Below, in pieces: positions 18,613 through 27,483 of a stretch of 64,000 nucleotides of DNA. The stretch is from assembly GCF_017352215.1 (NCBI RefSeq), contig NZ_CP071444.1, forward strand, positions 1,674,001 through 1,738,000, written 5' to 3'. The notes below the pieces were generated by a model, which was not told the origin of the DNA, searched no databases, and saw only the letters and a list, made by a program, of their open reading frames with translations. The first letter of the stretch is position 1. The number at the start of each line of letters is the position of its first letter. A program made the position numbers and the translations under genes. The stretch comes from Alkalibacter rhizosphaerae (GTDB taxonomy: Bacteria; Bacillota; Clostridia; Eubacteriales; Alkalibacteraceae).

Positions 18613-18658
18613 CTATGTAGGTATTCCACTAGGGGTATATACTTACATAGAAGTATAT
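18613..18658. promoter_or_regulatory. two overlapping dyads upstream of the DUF4153 gene
   Basis: CTATGTAGGTAT (18613-18624) and ATACTTACATAG (18639-18650) are inverted copies with one mismatch. A second, perfect dyad ATATACTT (18637-18644) and AAGTATAT (18651-18658) shares the right arm. The cluster ends 17 bases before the likely start codon, as expected for a repressor site over a promoter. No regulator gene is adjacent. Confidence 0.5.
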
Positions 18659-18675
18659 CGATGGGAGAGATCATC

Positions 18676-20463
18676 ATGAAATGGAGCGAACGTTTTACCA
18701 AAGCAGGCAGAGGCCTGGCAAAGGCCGTCGGCCGTTATCCCTTGACTCTTGCTTTTTTGCTGGCTGCGGCGATCGTCAATGCCATGGCCATCGAAGATGC
18801 CACCATCTTGGAAACGACCCACAACAAGTTGTTTGCCGCATTCATTGTCGGTGCTTTTTTGGCCACATTGGGTCAGGTCATTTATGAAAAAATTGATGGG
18901 TCGACTGCAAAACGGTGGATTTTAAGTGCTGTTTCTGCAGTGTTGACTGGCGGATATCTGTGGATCATCTGGGGTGCGCCCCAGTTTGGGATGGAGATCG
19001 TGGTGCGGACAGCGGCCTTGCTGTCTGCCATCATCATTGCCATCATCCTGGTTCCATCCTTAAAAGGCAAGGTTAATTTCAACCAGTCCTTCTTGGGTGC
19101 CTTCAAGGCGTTTTTCATCGCCGGGTTCTTTTCCGGCGTCATCTTTGCCGGGTTGGCCATCATCATTGGAGCGGTGGACCTGTTGCTGTTCTCCGTAGAC
19201 GAAATGCTGTATGCCCATACGGCCAACATCGTCTTCAGCTTGTTTGCCCCGATCTATTTTCTGTCGCTGATCCCCAATTACTGGACGGCGGAAGAGGAAA
19301 TCGTGGATCGGACGGTAGCTTGCCCCAGGTTTTTGGAGATCCTGATCTCCAACATCTTGATCCCGCTGGTATCCATCTTCACTGTGATCTTGGTCTTGTA
19401 TATCGGATTGAATCTTAGGGGAGAGTTCTGGTCGGAGAACTTGATCGAACCCATGCTGGTGTCCTATTCCATCGTGGTCATCGTCATCATGTTCCTGTCC
19501 GCCAATTTGACCAATCGATTTGCTACCTTGTTTCGCAAGGTCTTTCCAAAGGTCCTCATTCCTTTGGTTGTGCTTCAACTGGTGGCCTCCGTGCTGAAGA
19601 TCGGGGACGTGGGTTTGACCCATAGCCGATATTATGTGATCATGTACGGGGTCTTTGCAGCGGTGGCAGGAGTGGTCTTCAGTTTTTTAAAACCGACCAA
19701 GTCCAGCATCATCGCCATGGTTTTTATGGCATTCAGTCTCCTGTCCACGATCCCGCCGGTGGATGCATTCGGCGTCAGCAGGCGAAACCAGATCGGAACG
19801 CTGGAACAGGTCCTTGAAAGAAACGACATGCTGGTTGACGGAGAGATCGTCCCAAAAGCGGATCTTCCCAATGATGACAAGGACATGATCATCAATATCA
19901 CGGAGTACATCTGGCGCATGGGCTATACGGAAGATGTATCCTGGTTGGGGCCGAATTTCAACTACTACAACAATTTCGAACGGACCTTTGGTTTCAAGTG
20001 GGATGATTTCTACAACGACGGAAAGATGTATCGAACCTTTTATCGAAATCAGGAAACGGCCATCGACATCAGCGGATACGACGGGTTGGCCCATATGCGA
20101 TACTTTGGGGAAAATCCGAAAGAGAATTTAACAGATGCCGTACAAATCGTACATCAGGGGAACACCTACGAATTGGATTGGGCCATCGAGGGGGATGTCC
20201 ACAACCTGATCTTGAAGGACGAGGCAGGAAACATTTTGGCATCTTTCGACTTCAACCAGGTGTTTGTCCGATTTGACGCCATAGAGGATATGGAAGAGAT
20301 GCGAAAAGGTCTGACCAACGAGGAAGCGACTTTTGAAGCGGTTGGAAACGGTGCCGATTTAAAAGTGATCATAGAGTCTTATGAAATGTATCCTACCGGT
20401 CGGGATTCGGAGGAATGGTCCATCAACAGCGAGTTCAATGCATTGATCGATATCAAAGAGTAA
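18676..20463 (+). CDS. DUF4153 membrane protein
   Basis: A 595-residue protein. The first 360 residues contain about ten membrane segments in the DUF4153 arrangement; the remaining 230 form a soluble, probably extracytoplasmic part rich in Asp, Glu and Tyr. ATG 18676 follows GGGAGAG by six bases; ATG 18661 lies upstream of that site. The gene stands alone between a pair of dyads and a terminator, so it is probably its own transcription unit. Function of DUF4153 is unknown. Confidence 0.85.
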   Translation: MKWSERFTKAGRGLAKAVGRYPLTLAFLLAAAIVNAMAIEDATILETTHNKLFAAFIVGAFLATLGQVIYEKIDGSTAKRWILSAVSAVLTGGYLWIIWGAPQFGMEIVVRTAALLSAIIIAIILVPSLKGKVNFNQSFLGAFKAFFIAGFFSGVIFAGLAIIIGAVDLLLFSVDEMLYAHTANIVFSLFAPIYFLSLIPNYWTAEEEIVDRTVACPRFLEILISNILIPLVSIFTVILVLYIGLNLRGEFWSENLIEPMLVSYSIVVIVIMFLSANLTNRFATLFRKVFPKVLIPLVVLQLVASVLKIGDVGLTHSRYYVIMYGVFAAVAGVVFSFLKPTKSSIIAMVFMAFSLLSTIPPVDAFGVSRRNQIGTLEQVLERNDMLVDGEIVPKADLPNDDKDMIINITEYIWRMGYTEDVSWLGPNFNYYNNFERTFGFKWDDFYNDGKMYRTFYRNQETAIDISGYDGLAHMRYFGENPKENLTDAVQIVHQGNTYELDWAIEGDVHNLILKDEAGNILASFDFNQVFVRFDAIEDMEEMRKGLTNEEATFEAVGNGADLKVIIESYEMYPTGRDSEEWSINSEFNALIDIKE

Positions 20464-20505
20464 GAAAAGAGATCATGAAACAAGAAATTTAGATGCAGCG
20501 ATGAA

Positions 20506-20534
20506 GAAAATCCGGATCTCCGGATTTTCTTTCA
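20506..20534 (+). terminator. intrinsic terminator after DUF4153 gene
   Basis: Arms 20506-20516 and 20519-20529 (GAAAATCCGGA and its complement) form a stem whose 3' side runs into TTTTCTTTC. Confidence 0.75.
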
Positions 20535-20607
20535 GTTTAGGTAGGGAAAACCTGCCAAACATGATAAAATAAAATGCATTAAATATACAGCTGGGAGGTT
20601 GGCTGAT

Positions 20608-21828
20608 ATGAAATTGGGTTTTGATCCCGAATTGCTGCGGTATCGAAGAGAAGATCCCAAAGTGACAGAACAAATGAAGAAAAAGCGACCGCCGCAAAGG
20701 GAGGTGCTGGACGGACAACACATGCGCAAGCTCTACGTGGAGCCCACGGCCAGATGCAACCTCCATTGTGACATGTGTCCAAGGCATACCTGGATCGATG
20801 AACCCATGGGAGACATGACCATGGAAGTCTATACCAAACTCCTGAAAGATGTGGAAGAAAACCGAGATTTGGAATGCATCTTTTTCGGCGGGGTGGCGGA
20901 ACCTATGAGCCATCCCAGGATCATCGAAATGGTCCGGTTGGCGAAGGAGCTGCACCTTTCCGTGGAATTGATCAGCAACGGCAGCATGCTCCATGAAAAG
21001 AACATAACAGCCTTGCTGGATGCGGGCTTGGACAAGCTGTGGATCTCCTTGGATTCCCAGCACATGGACAGCGAAGAAAAAACCACCGGTGCCAACGGGT
21101 TTCAGCGAACGAAAAAAATGCTGCAGACCTTTCAGCAGAAGAAGACCCAAAGCAATCCTTATGCTCAGCTGGGGATCTCCTTTGTCGCCACCAAGTCCAA
21201 CATCCACATGTTGCCGGAGGTGGTGGAAATGGCAAGGGTCTCCAATGTGGAGGAGGTCAAGGTCTCCAATCTGATCCCCTATACGGCAGACATGGAGTCA
21301 GAAGTGCTTTACCAAAAATCTCTGGCCTGCGATCTCCACAAGGAAGACCCCAACAACATGCCCTTCATGTTGTTGAATCTTCCCATTATGGATTTTGAAG
21401 ACATTCCTGCTGAAACGTTGAAGGATTTGATGCGGCAGAAGGTGGATCTGCAGATGGGAAAAGACAGGATCTTGCGGAGAAACCGATTTTGTCCCTTTAT
21501 AGAGTCCGACAGCGTTTTTGTCCGATGGGACGGAGAAGTAAGCCCCTGTTTGGCCCTGCTCCATACCAACAAGACCTACCTGCAGGGCATGGAAAGGACC
21601 ATTTACCATTGTTCTTACGGCAATGTGAAGGAAAGATCTTTCATGGAAATATGGACGGATCCGGAATATGCTGCCTTTCGCAACAAAGTGAAGGAGTTTG
21701 CCTTTTCTCCGTGTCCCACCTGCGGCCATTGCACCTATGCAGAAGAAAATATGGAAGATTGCTATGGCAATGAATTTCCCACCTGCGGCGCCTGCATGTG
21801 GGCGGAAGGTTTCGCCCAGTGTCCTTAA
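20608..21828 (+). CDS. radical SAM/SPASM protein, tungsten-enzyme maturase (Cmo-like) type
   Basis: A 406-residue radical SAM enzyme. The SAM cluster cysteines are C50, C54 and C57 (CNLHCDMC). The C-terminal half has a SPASM-like set of cysteines and ends with PTCGACMWAEGFAQCP, a tail I associate with the maturases found beside tungsten-containing aldehyde:ferredoxin oxidoreductases. No such oxidoreductase is in this window, so the assignment rests on sequence only. ATG 20608 follows GGGAGG by nine bases; a TTG at 20599 is too close. A 46-residue membrane protein and Maf follow. Confidence 0.75.
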   Translation: MKLGFDPELLRYRREDPKVTEQMKKKRPPQREVLDGQHMRKLYVEPTARCNLHCDMCPRHTWIDEPMGDMTMEVYTKLLKDVEENRDLECIFFGGVAEPMSHPRIIEMVRLAKELHLSVELISNGSMLHEKNITALLDAGLDKLWISLDSQHMDSEEKTTGANGFQRTKKMLQTFQQKKTQSNPYAQLGISFVATKSNIHMLPEVVEMARVSNVEEVKVSNLIPYTADMESEVLYQKSLACDLHKEDPNNMPFMLLNLPIMDFEDIPAETLKDLMRQKVDLQMGKDRILRRNRFCPFIESDSVFVRWDGEVSPCLALLHTNKTYLQGMERTIYHCSYGNVKERSFMEIWTDPEYAAFRNKVKEFAFSPCPTCGHCTYAEENMEDCYGNEFPTCGACMWAEGFAQCP

Positions 21829-21867
21829 AAAATCGACTCACAAAAAAATAGAGAAAGGGTGTTGATC

Positions 21868-22008
21868 ATGTTTGGATTCGGAAGTTTGTTTGTCGTCGTA
21901 TTTTACTTGGTATTGTCTCTGATCCCTTTGGCGATCTTGTATTTCATCATCAAGCTGGCGGTAAAGAACGCCATTCGGGAAACAAGAGAAGAAGAACGGT
22001 TGCGGTAG
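21868..22008 (+). CDS. 46-residue single-helix membrane protein
   Basis: A short open frame with ATG after AAAGGGTG. Residues about 5-33 are strongly hydrophobic (FVVVFYLVLSLIPLAILYFI), followed by a charged cytoplasmic tail with EEER. Placement 40 bases after the maturase and 17 before Maf, same strand, suggests an operon. Comparable tiny membrane proteins are common and uncharacterised. Confidence 0.6.
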   Translation: MFGFGSLFVVVFYLVLSLIPLAILYFIIKLAVKNAIRETREEERLR

Positions 22009-22024
22009 GGATCGAGGGGATAAA

Positions 22025-22639
22025 ATGAACGAGAAGAAATTGATCCTGGCCAGCGGTTCTCCCCGAAGGCGGGAGCTGCTGGCTCTGATCCAAAAAAACT
22101 TTGAAGTGATCCCATCCCACGTGGATGAAAAAGCAATGGAAGAAAAGATCTTCAAAGACAGCCCAAATTCTTTTGAAGAAAAGGTTGAGATGCTGGTGAA
22201 GCAGCTGTCTTTGGAAAAAGCCAGGCAAGTGGCAAGGCGCTTTCCACAGGCCATGGTGATCGGTGCCGATACGGTGGTGGTCCACGAAGGCAAGGTCCTG
22301 GGAAAGCCGGAGAACAACGCAGAAGCATTTGAAATGATCCGCTCCCTGGCAGGTCAGATCCACCGGGTGATGACAGGCGTTGCCGTCTGCTGGAATGGTA
22401 ATGAAGATGTCTTTATTTCACAAACCAAGGTGTGCTTTCTTCCCTGGGACGAACAGATGGAAAGAGAAGTCGAAGGCTATGTGAAAGATGGACATCCCAT
22501 GGACAAGGCTGGAGGATATGGGATCCAGGAAACCGCCGGATTGTGGGTGGACTGGATCGACGGGGATTATTTCAATGTGGTGGGTTTGCCGGTAGCCAAA
22601 CTCAATAAAGTCATGGATCAGATGAAGAAGGGAAAGTGA
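22025..22639 (+). CDS. maf: Maf nucleoside-triphosphate pyrophosphatase
   Basis: A 204-residue Maf/YhdE-family enzyme, which hydrolyses modified or canonical nucleoside triphosphates (dTTP, UTP, m5UTP and similar) to monophosphates. LASGSPRRRELL near the start is the family fingerprint; GADTVV, GKP and KAGGYGIQ are the other conserved motifs. Length matches the family. ATG 22025 follows a GAGGGG. A strong terminator closes the unit. Confidence 0.93.
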   Translation: MNEKKLILASGSPRRRELLALIQKNFEVIPSHVDEKAMEEKIFKDSPNSFEEKVEMLVKQLSLEKARQVARRFPQAMVIGADTVVVHEGKVLGKPENNAEAFEMIRSLAGQIHRVMTGVAVCWNGNEDVFISQTKVCFLPWDEQMEREVEGYVKDGHPMDKAGGYGIQETAGLWVDWIDGDYFNVVGLPVAKLNKVMDQMKKGK

Positions 22640-22684
22640 AAGGACGTCTCCAGGGTTGGATAAACCGGAGAGACGTCCTTTTTC
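22640..22684 (+). terminator. intrinsic terminator after maf
   Basis: AAGGACGTCTC (22640-22650) pairs with GAGACGTCCTT (22670-22680), followed by a T-run. It separates maf from the convergent HELAH gene. Confidence 0.85.
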
Positions 22685-22691
22685 ATATAAT

Positions 22692-24845
22692 TCATATCCG
22701 AGTAAGGGTATACTCCTTGTCTCGATGATCGCCCAGGATGCATTCACTGAGGGTGCGGTTGGCTTTCCAAGTCAATTTTATGGTTTGTATACTGGGATAG
22801 TTGGGGTCATCCGGCTGAAATGGTCCTGCGTCCAAAACGGCAGTGAGGTCGTCTTCGTCTTTGTCGCTGTCGCGGATGACAAAATAATCGATTTCCAACT
22901 TCAACTGGTTTCCGCCGACCCACCGTCTGGAGGTTTCTGTAAAAGCATATCCTTTGACTTCCGGTATGAGTTTGTTTAAAAATCCCCGATTCCAGGAAAT
23001 TCTCCAAGTGGTGCCGTCAAACAACCCGCCATTTTCTCTCCAACGTCCCATGATATTGCCTGGAAAATAGTGCTTGGCAAATAACTGGGCGATTTTATCC
23101 TTCAAATCATCGGATATGTGGTTGGTGTTGCAAAAGGTGGGAAAGTTCAGGTATTTGTCAAAAATCTTGTGAGGAGTGGGGCATCGGGCACCGAACCAGC
23201 TGTTGATCTCCCCTGTATTTGCTTTTTCTTCTTCATTGGCCCAATTGAAATAGATCTCGTGATAGTTTTCGATAGCTTCTCCAATGGTTGCCTGGATGTC
23301 GGAAACGGCTCCACGTTCCAGCTTTGCCAAAAGAAAAGCTACATCGCTCATGTACTGCATGAAGTAGGAATGGCGCTCATCCCAGGCTTTGGATTTGCTC
23401 TCGTCCCCATTCATTTCTTCAATGACATGGGCAAGTTCGTGGTAGATGGTCTGGACCTTTTTGAAAGATTCCAGGCTCTCGGGGATCTCATAAAGGTACA
23501 TGATGTTTTTTCCGGGGTGATATTTGGGGTCGCCGCTTTTGATCATCTCTATATCGGACAGATAATCAAGGGCACCCATGTAGGTATCTACGTTTCCCAG
23601 GATCAAATGCTGACCGGCCAGAGTTCCCAGGGGGTATTGGATGAATTGTCGAATCAAGCCCTTTAAATCGATGCGGGGAAGAAGAATGCCGTCCAGCTGG
23701 ATCTCTTCGATATTTTCCCCATTGCTGATGATCCGGATGAAAATCTCCAGTTTGTCCAACTCAGCTTCTGCCAATGCATTGGCATAGATCCGATAACGGG
23801 CGTAAGGACGTTTGGCATCGGCAGCTCCATCATCAGGCAGCAGTTCTGCAGTCAACTGTGCTTTTTCCACCACTTGTTGTGCTGCTTCATTGGTCAAATG
23901 ACCTTGTTGAGACTTGGCATAAAATTCGAATTGCAGGCTGTTGGACAAGTCTGCATCCGTTTGGAGATTTTTCTTTTTTTCATCATATTTCAATACTTTG
24001 ATGGGTAAAACAAAGGACTTCTCCGTCCGCTTGTTGGCTTCTTCGTCCTTGTAGCATTTAATGACGATGGGCTCCTTCAGCTGTTTTGGAACCAGGATGC
24101 ACTCGTTGAGAAACAAGGCGGAGTATGGTTGTTGTGCCACATAGCCGTTCATGTTGGCTTCCAGAGTATAATTCTTTTTCACGCGACAGCTGAACTTGTT
24201 GAAAAGATCTTTGGGCTCTGTGATGTTTTCGATCAGTTTGAGCTCCAATTTTCTTTCGGATTCCAGGACCTTTTCCGTTTCCAGCAAATTTGGATCGAAG
24301 GCATAATTGAACTGGACGGGGACGCTGCACTGGATGATCAACGGTTCTTCGTTTTTCAGGTTGGTGACAAAAACACCTTCCTGAGGATCGATGGTAAAAA
24401 TCGCCAATGAAAAATCCACGTTGGCTTTCATGACTTGTCCTTCGTATAGTGCAGAAATTTCAAAACGGATCTGCCCGGAAGAGTTCTTCAACAAAGAATC
24501 ATTGGTAGTGATGTAGTGATCAGATCCTGACGATTCCACCAAATCACAGCCGGTGACGCAGTCAATGGACGCTTCGGCGACGATGGTCGGTTCTCCCAGA
24601 ATCACGCCGTCTTCAATGTCTACCTTTACCACGTGGGCTCTCAATGGAACCAGATCGCCTGGAAGCACAAAACGGGAGCTGGGTGCTTCCACGACCAAGC
24701 GGACGTAGGATTTCTTCTTGGCTTGAAAATCCGTATTCAATACGTTGAGGATGGATGCGATCCCAACAGAACCGAGTGATGATACCAGCATGGTACCGAA
24801 ATTTGTGGAGCTGGAGTTGGTTACAAACCCTTTTCTGATTTTCAC
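22692..24845 (-). CDS. 717-residue HELAH protein with N-terminal SSS-type motif
   Basis: Start is GTG with GGAGG seven bases before it; the GTGA overlaps the radical SAM stop. Residues 1-16 (KIRKGFVTNSSSTNFG) match an N-terminal motif (K-I-R-x-G-F-V-x-N-S-S-S) seen on many otherwise unrelated bacterial proteins and never explained to my knowledge. Residues about 35-400 look like several beta-rich domains. HELAH at about 469-473 is a zincin-type zinc motif (IYHELAHVIEE), so the last third may be a metallopeptidase. No signal peptide in the usual form. Third gene of a coupled operon; possible substrate of the radical SAM enzyme. Confidence 0.8.
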   Translation of the reverse strand: MKIRKGFVTNSSSTNFGTMLVSSLGSVGIASILNVLNTDFQAKKKSYVRLVVEAPSSRFVLPGDLVPLRAHVVKVDIEDGVILGEPTIVAEASIDCVTGCDLVESSGSDHYITTNDSLLKNSSGQIRFEISALYEGQVMKANVDFSLAIFTIDPQEGVFVTNLKNEEPLIIQCSVPVQFNYAFDPNLLETEKVLESERKLELKLIENITEPKDLFNKFSCRVKKNYTLEANMNGYVAQQPYSALFLNECILVPKQLKEPIVIKCYKDEEANKRTEKSFVLPIKVLKYDEKKKNLQTDADLSNSLQFEFYAKSQQGHLTNEAAQQVVEKAQLTAELLPDDGAADAKRPYARYRIYANALAEAELDKLEIFIRIISNGENIEEIQLDGILLPRIDLKGLIRQFIQYPLGTLAGQHLILGNVDTYMGALDYLSDIEMIKSGDPKYHPGKNIMYLYEIPESLESFKKVQTIYHELAHVIEEMNGDESKSKAWDERHSYFMQYMSDVAFLLAKLERGAVSDIQATIGEAIENYHEIYFNWANEEEKANTGEINSWFGARCPTPHKIFDKYLNFPTFCNTNHISDDLKDKIAQLFAKHYFPGNIMGRWRENGGLFDGTTWRISWNRGFLNKLIPEVKGYAFTETSRRWVGGNQLKLEIDYFVIRDSDKDEDDLTAVLDAGPFQPDDPNYPSIQTIKLTWKANRTLSECILGDHRDKEYTLTRI

Positions 24846-25933
24846 TGTGCGGACCTCCTTATATCAGGTTTTATGTTATGGCATAGATTGATTTCCGGGC
24901 ATATGGGACATCCACCCATGCACATGCTACGATCGGTGCAATCGGGGCAGGCAGTCATGGCATGTCGGCGGAAGGAATCAAAGGCCTGGCCGAACCATCC
25001 TTCTTGGATGCCATGTTGTTTCAAATCCACATCATAGGATCCTGTTTGATCGAAGCTGCAGGGACGCATGACAAGGTCCGGACCAATGTAGGCGGAAAAT
25101 CTTCCAGATTCACAGGAATCAAAAGTTTCCGGAGAAACATCCTTGGCAAAAGTAACGATCCCTGGAACACAGCAGGAATCAAAGCCGGTTTTGGAAGCAA
25201 TGTCAGGCTGGGTCAGCAAATGAAAGAATTGCGGGACCCTGGGATCATTCTTTTGCAAGACTCGTTCCAGGGTGCCATAGCCCACCGGTTTATGCAGCAA
25301 AAATACCACCCGGTCAATGCCTGGAGGGATGGTGTTTGTGGAGAGCATGCGGATGGCCTCGTCAATGCTGTTGTTGCCCAGGACAAAATGAAGATTGGTC
25401 GTTACCCCTCTAGAAGCCAGCATATCGATTGCTCTTTCCATGTAGGTTGTTTTATAGTAGCTGACGGCAGCTGCGCCGCAATAGGCGGCAATGGCATCAG
25501 CGTTGTCGGATGTCAGTCCATAGCCGGATGTAGTAAGGTTGGGGACGATATCCGCTTCCCGGGTCAGGGACAAGATCTCATGAAACGATTCATGCATGTC
25601 CGGATCCCCCCGTCCTCCAAGCGCAACTTGGTAGACTTTGCCCCGACATTGTTGGATGATCTTGCTGTAGTCTTCCAGGGTCATGTTCGGTTGTTTTACG
25701 CTGGCACCCATTTGATAGCATTGGGTTCCGGCTTGCTGACAGCGGCCTTCCAGTCCATGGGTGCAATGACCCATGATCCCGATGTCCAGTAAATGGGGAA
25801 AGGAAGCCATAAAGGGATCAACGCCAGTGTCTTCTCCATGAGCATTCAATATTCCACTTCGAAAATAATCGCCGTTGGTTGTTTCAAATGAAGAAACAAA
25901 CCCATTTTGATCAAAAATCCTAAGAAGACTCAT
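24842..25933 (-). CDS. radical SAM/SPASM-type enzyme with unusual cysteine spacing
   Basis: A 363-residue protein. The probable SAM-cluster cysteines are C57, C65 and C72 (C-x7-C-x6-C, within GHCTHGLEGRCQQAG) rather than C-x3-C-x2-C. ALGGRGDPD near 128 matches the GGE-like SAM-binding strand, and VPNLTTSG the next. The C-terminus has CPDC, CMGGC and further cysteines that would bind auxiliary Fe-S clusters as in SPASM proteins, which modify peptides. AAAGGAG precedes ATG. It overlaps the membrane gene by 14 bases and the HELAH gene by four. Confidence 0.75.
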   Translation of the reverse strand: MSLLRIFDQNGFVSSFETTNGDYFRSGILNAHGEDTGVDPFMASFPHLLDIGIMGHCTHGLEGRCQQAGTQCYQMGASVKQPNMTLEDYSKIIQQCRGKVYQVALGGRGDPDMHESFHEILSLTREADIVPNLTTSGYGLTSDNADAIAAYCGAAAVSYYKTTYMERAIDMLASRGVTTNLHFVLGNNSIDEAIRMLSTNTIPPGIDRVVFLLHKPVGYGTLERVLQKNDPRVPQFFHLLTQPDIASKTGFDSCCVPGIVTFAKDVSPETFDSCESGRFSAYIGPDLVMRPCSFDQTGSYDVDLKQHGIQEGWFGQAFDSFRRHAMTACPDCTDRSMCMGGCPICPEINLCHNIKPDIRRSAQ

Positions 25934-26936
25934 GATGCTTCTCCTTTTTTGAAAATAAGGAAAGAACTGCTCCAGCGATCAACAATACCGATCCGATCCC
26001 GTAATTTGCCTGTTCGGCGATGTTGCCTGTGGCCACACTGAGCAATAACCCTGCTAGCAAACCCGTTTTTAGCAATGCCATCTTCTGAAAGGAATCATCC
26101 AGACCAGTTGGGATCAACTTAAGGAACAAGCTCAAGAATTTTCGAACCAGATAATCGATCAAGGCTGGCAATGGACCGCTCAATCCTGCAAAAACCACAA
26201 AAGCCAGAAGAATAGGCAGAAAGCTCTTGTCAAATTTACCGTTTCTTGTGATCAAGTTGCTGAAAATGAAAGCAAATCCGGATCCAAGCAAAACTAGACC
26301 CAAATGATGCAGTTTTCCCGGAATTTGGTGAAGACTGTCCTTGAATACCATCCAGTTATTGGAGTAGGGGATGGAAAACTTTCTGTTTTTCTTCATTATG
26401 CCGGCAAATATGGGAAGGATGATGCCGGACAAAGAAAGGATATACAAGGGTTTTCCAACAAAAGCGGCGATATAACCAGCCAAAGTAGGAGGCATGAAAT
26501 CTCCGAAACTCATGGGACCGTTTCGAGTTGCCGTAATGTATCGAAGGACCGAGCCCAAGGGTTCCCGATTGAAAAAGGATAAGATGGAACCGATGACAGG
26601 AATTCGATATGTGGAAAAGGAATAATCCACTCCCAAAATCAACCAAAGAAAAAACAGGATGGACAACAAGATTCCGTTGCGTTTGAAATAAGAAAGGAAT
26701 GCATCCTTGATGCCGTTTGGATACCTGGTTTTTATGTTTTGGGTGTCCAAGTCAGGAGCACTTTCAAAATCGTAGGTTTCCTGTTCCATACTGCGAGAAG
26801 ACTCAGTAATCTCGCTTTGGTGCATTTGGGAAATGTCCACTTCTTCGCCAAAATCGCCGATTGTGATGGGAATGTTTTCATAATAGATCACATCTTCGAT
26901 GGGATCGTTCCGATTGGTTCTTCCGTTTTTGCCCAT
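25920..26936 (-). CDS. polytopic membrane protein, first gene of the radical SAM operon
   Basis: A 338-residue protein. About 90 N-terminal residues are hydrophilic and acidic, then come roughly seven hydrophobic segments (from LLSILFFLWLILG onward) and a short basic/His tail. No transporter signature is visible to me. AAGGCGGTGG precedes ATG 26936. It is translationally coupled with the radical SAM gene, so a role in anchoring or exporting the modified product is possible. Name withheld because no family is recognised. Confidence 0.7.
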   Translation of the reverse strand: MGKNGRTNRNDPIEDVIYYENIPITIGDFGEEVDISQMHQSEITESSRSMEQETYDFESAPDLDTQNIKTRYPNGIKDAFLSYFKRNGILLSILFFLWLILGVDYSFSTYRIPVIGSILSFFNREPLGSVLRYITATRNGPMSFGDFMPPTLAGYIAAFVGKPLYILSLSGIILPIFAGIMKKNRKFSIPYSNNWMVFKDSLHQIPGKLHHLGLVLLGSGFAFIFSNLITRNGKFDKSFLPILLAFVVFAGLSGPLPALIDYLVRKFLSLFLKLIPTGLDDSFQKMALLKTGLLAGLLLSVATGNIAEQANYGIGSVLLIAGAVLSLFSKKEKHHESS

Positions 26937-27019
26937 TGGTCCACCGCCTTTTGTTAAATAGTTGACTTATATTTGTCCTAAATATACCCCAAAAGTTAAC
27001 AGGAATGCCACATAAAAAT

Positions 27020-27060
27020 CAAAAAATAAAAAAATCCAGCTCGCAAATGCGAAACTGGAT
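27020..27060 (-). terminator. terminator closing the CobW operon
   Basis: On the minus strand, ATCCAG...CTGGAT (27055-27060 with 27034-27039), with an inner CGCA/TGCG pairing, is followed by seven T. It insulates the membrane/radical SAM operon from the CobW operon upstream of it. Confidence 0.75.
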
Positions 27061-27066
27061 CTATTT

Positions 27067-27483
27067 TTATGCGATAGGCAGTGATTCCAGCAGGATATCT
27101 TCCAACTCCTCGGTGGTGATGCCAAAGACGATGGCCACTCCTTCCACGTTGCACACATTGTGGTACGTTGGCCGCAGATCCGATTCTTCATCGGTGACAG
27201 AGATGACGCAACCTTTTTCCACACTGGTCATGTGGGCTTTTATGTGTCCAATGATCCCGCCGGCTGCAGTAACTTTTTCACCCGCATCCTTCAGTAATCC
27301 GGACAGAAGTGTGCTGCCTTCCTCGTAGGATCTCAGGAGTTCAAAACGGTAGGTCCCCACTATGCTTTGATCGTGGGTGGAAACGGAAACGAATGAGCCT
27401 TTGTGTTCCTCGTGATCATGAGTATGCTGGTGATCGTGGTCATGACCCTCCAAACCGCATGTGCATTGCTGAGAATGGGCCAT
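27067..27483 (-). CDS. His-rich metal-binding protein next to CobW GTPase
   Basis: A 138-residue protein. Residues 13-27 are a His/Asp cluster (GHDHDHQHTHDHEEH), a typical nickel, zinc or cobalt storage or delivery tail. The remainder is a compact domain with GGIIGHIKAH and VCNVEGVAIVFG and no recognised family. It is coupled to the CobW gene by a TAATG overlap. CobW-family chaperones often carry such a histidine run themselves, so here the run may have been moved to a partner. Confidence 0.7.
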   Translation of the reverse strand: MAHSQQCTCGLEGHDHDHQHTHDHEEHKGSFVSVSTHDQSIVGTYRFELLRSYEEGSTLLSGLLKDAGEKVTAAGGIIGHIKAHMTSVEKGCVISVTDEESDLRPTYHNVCNVEGVAIVFGITTEELEDILLESLPIA

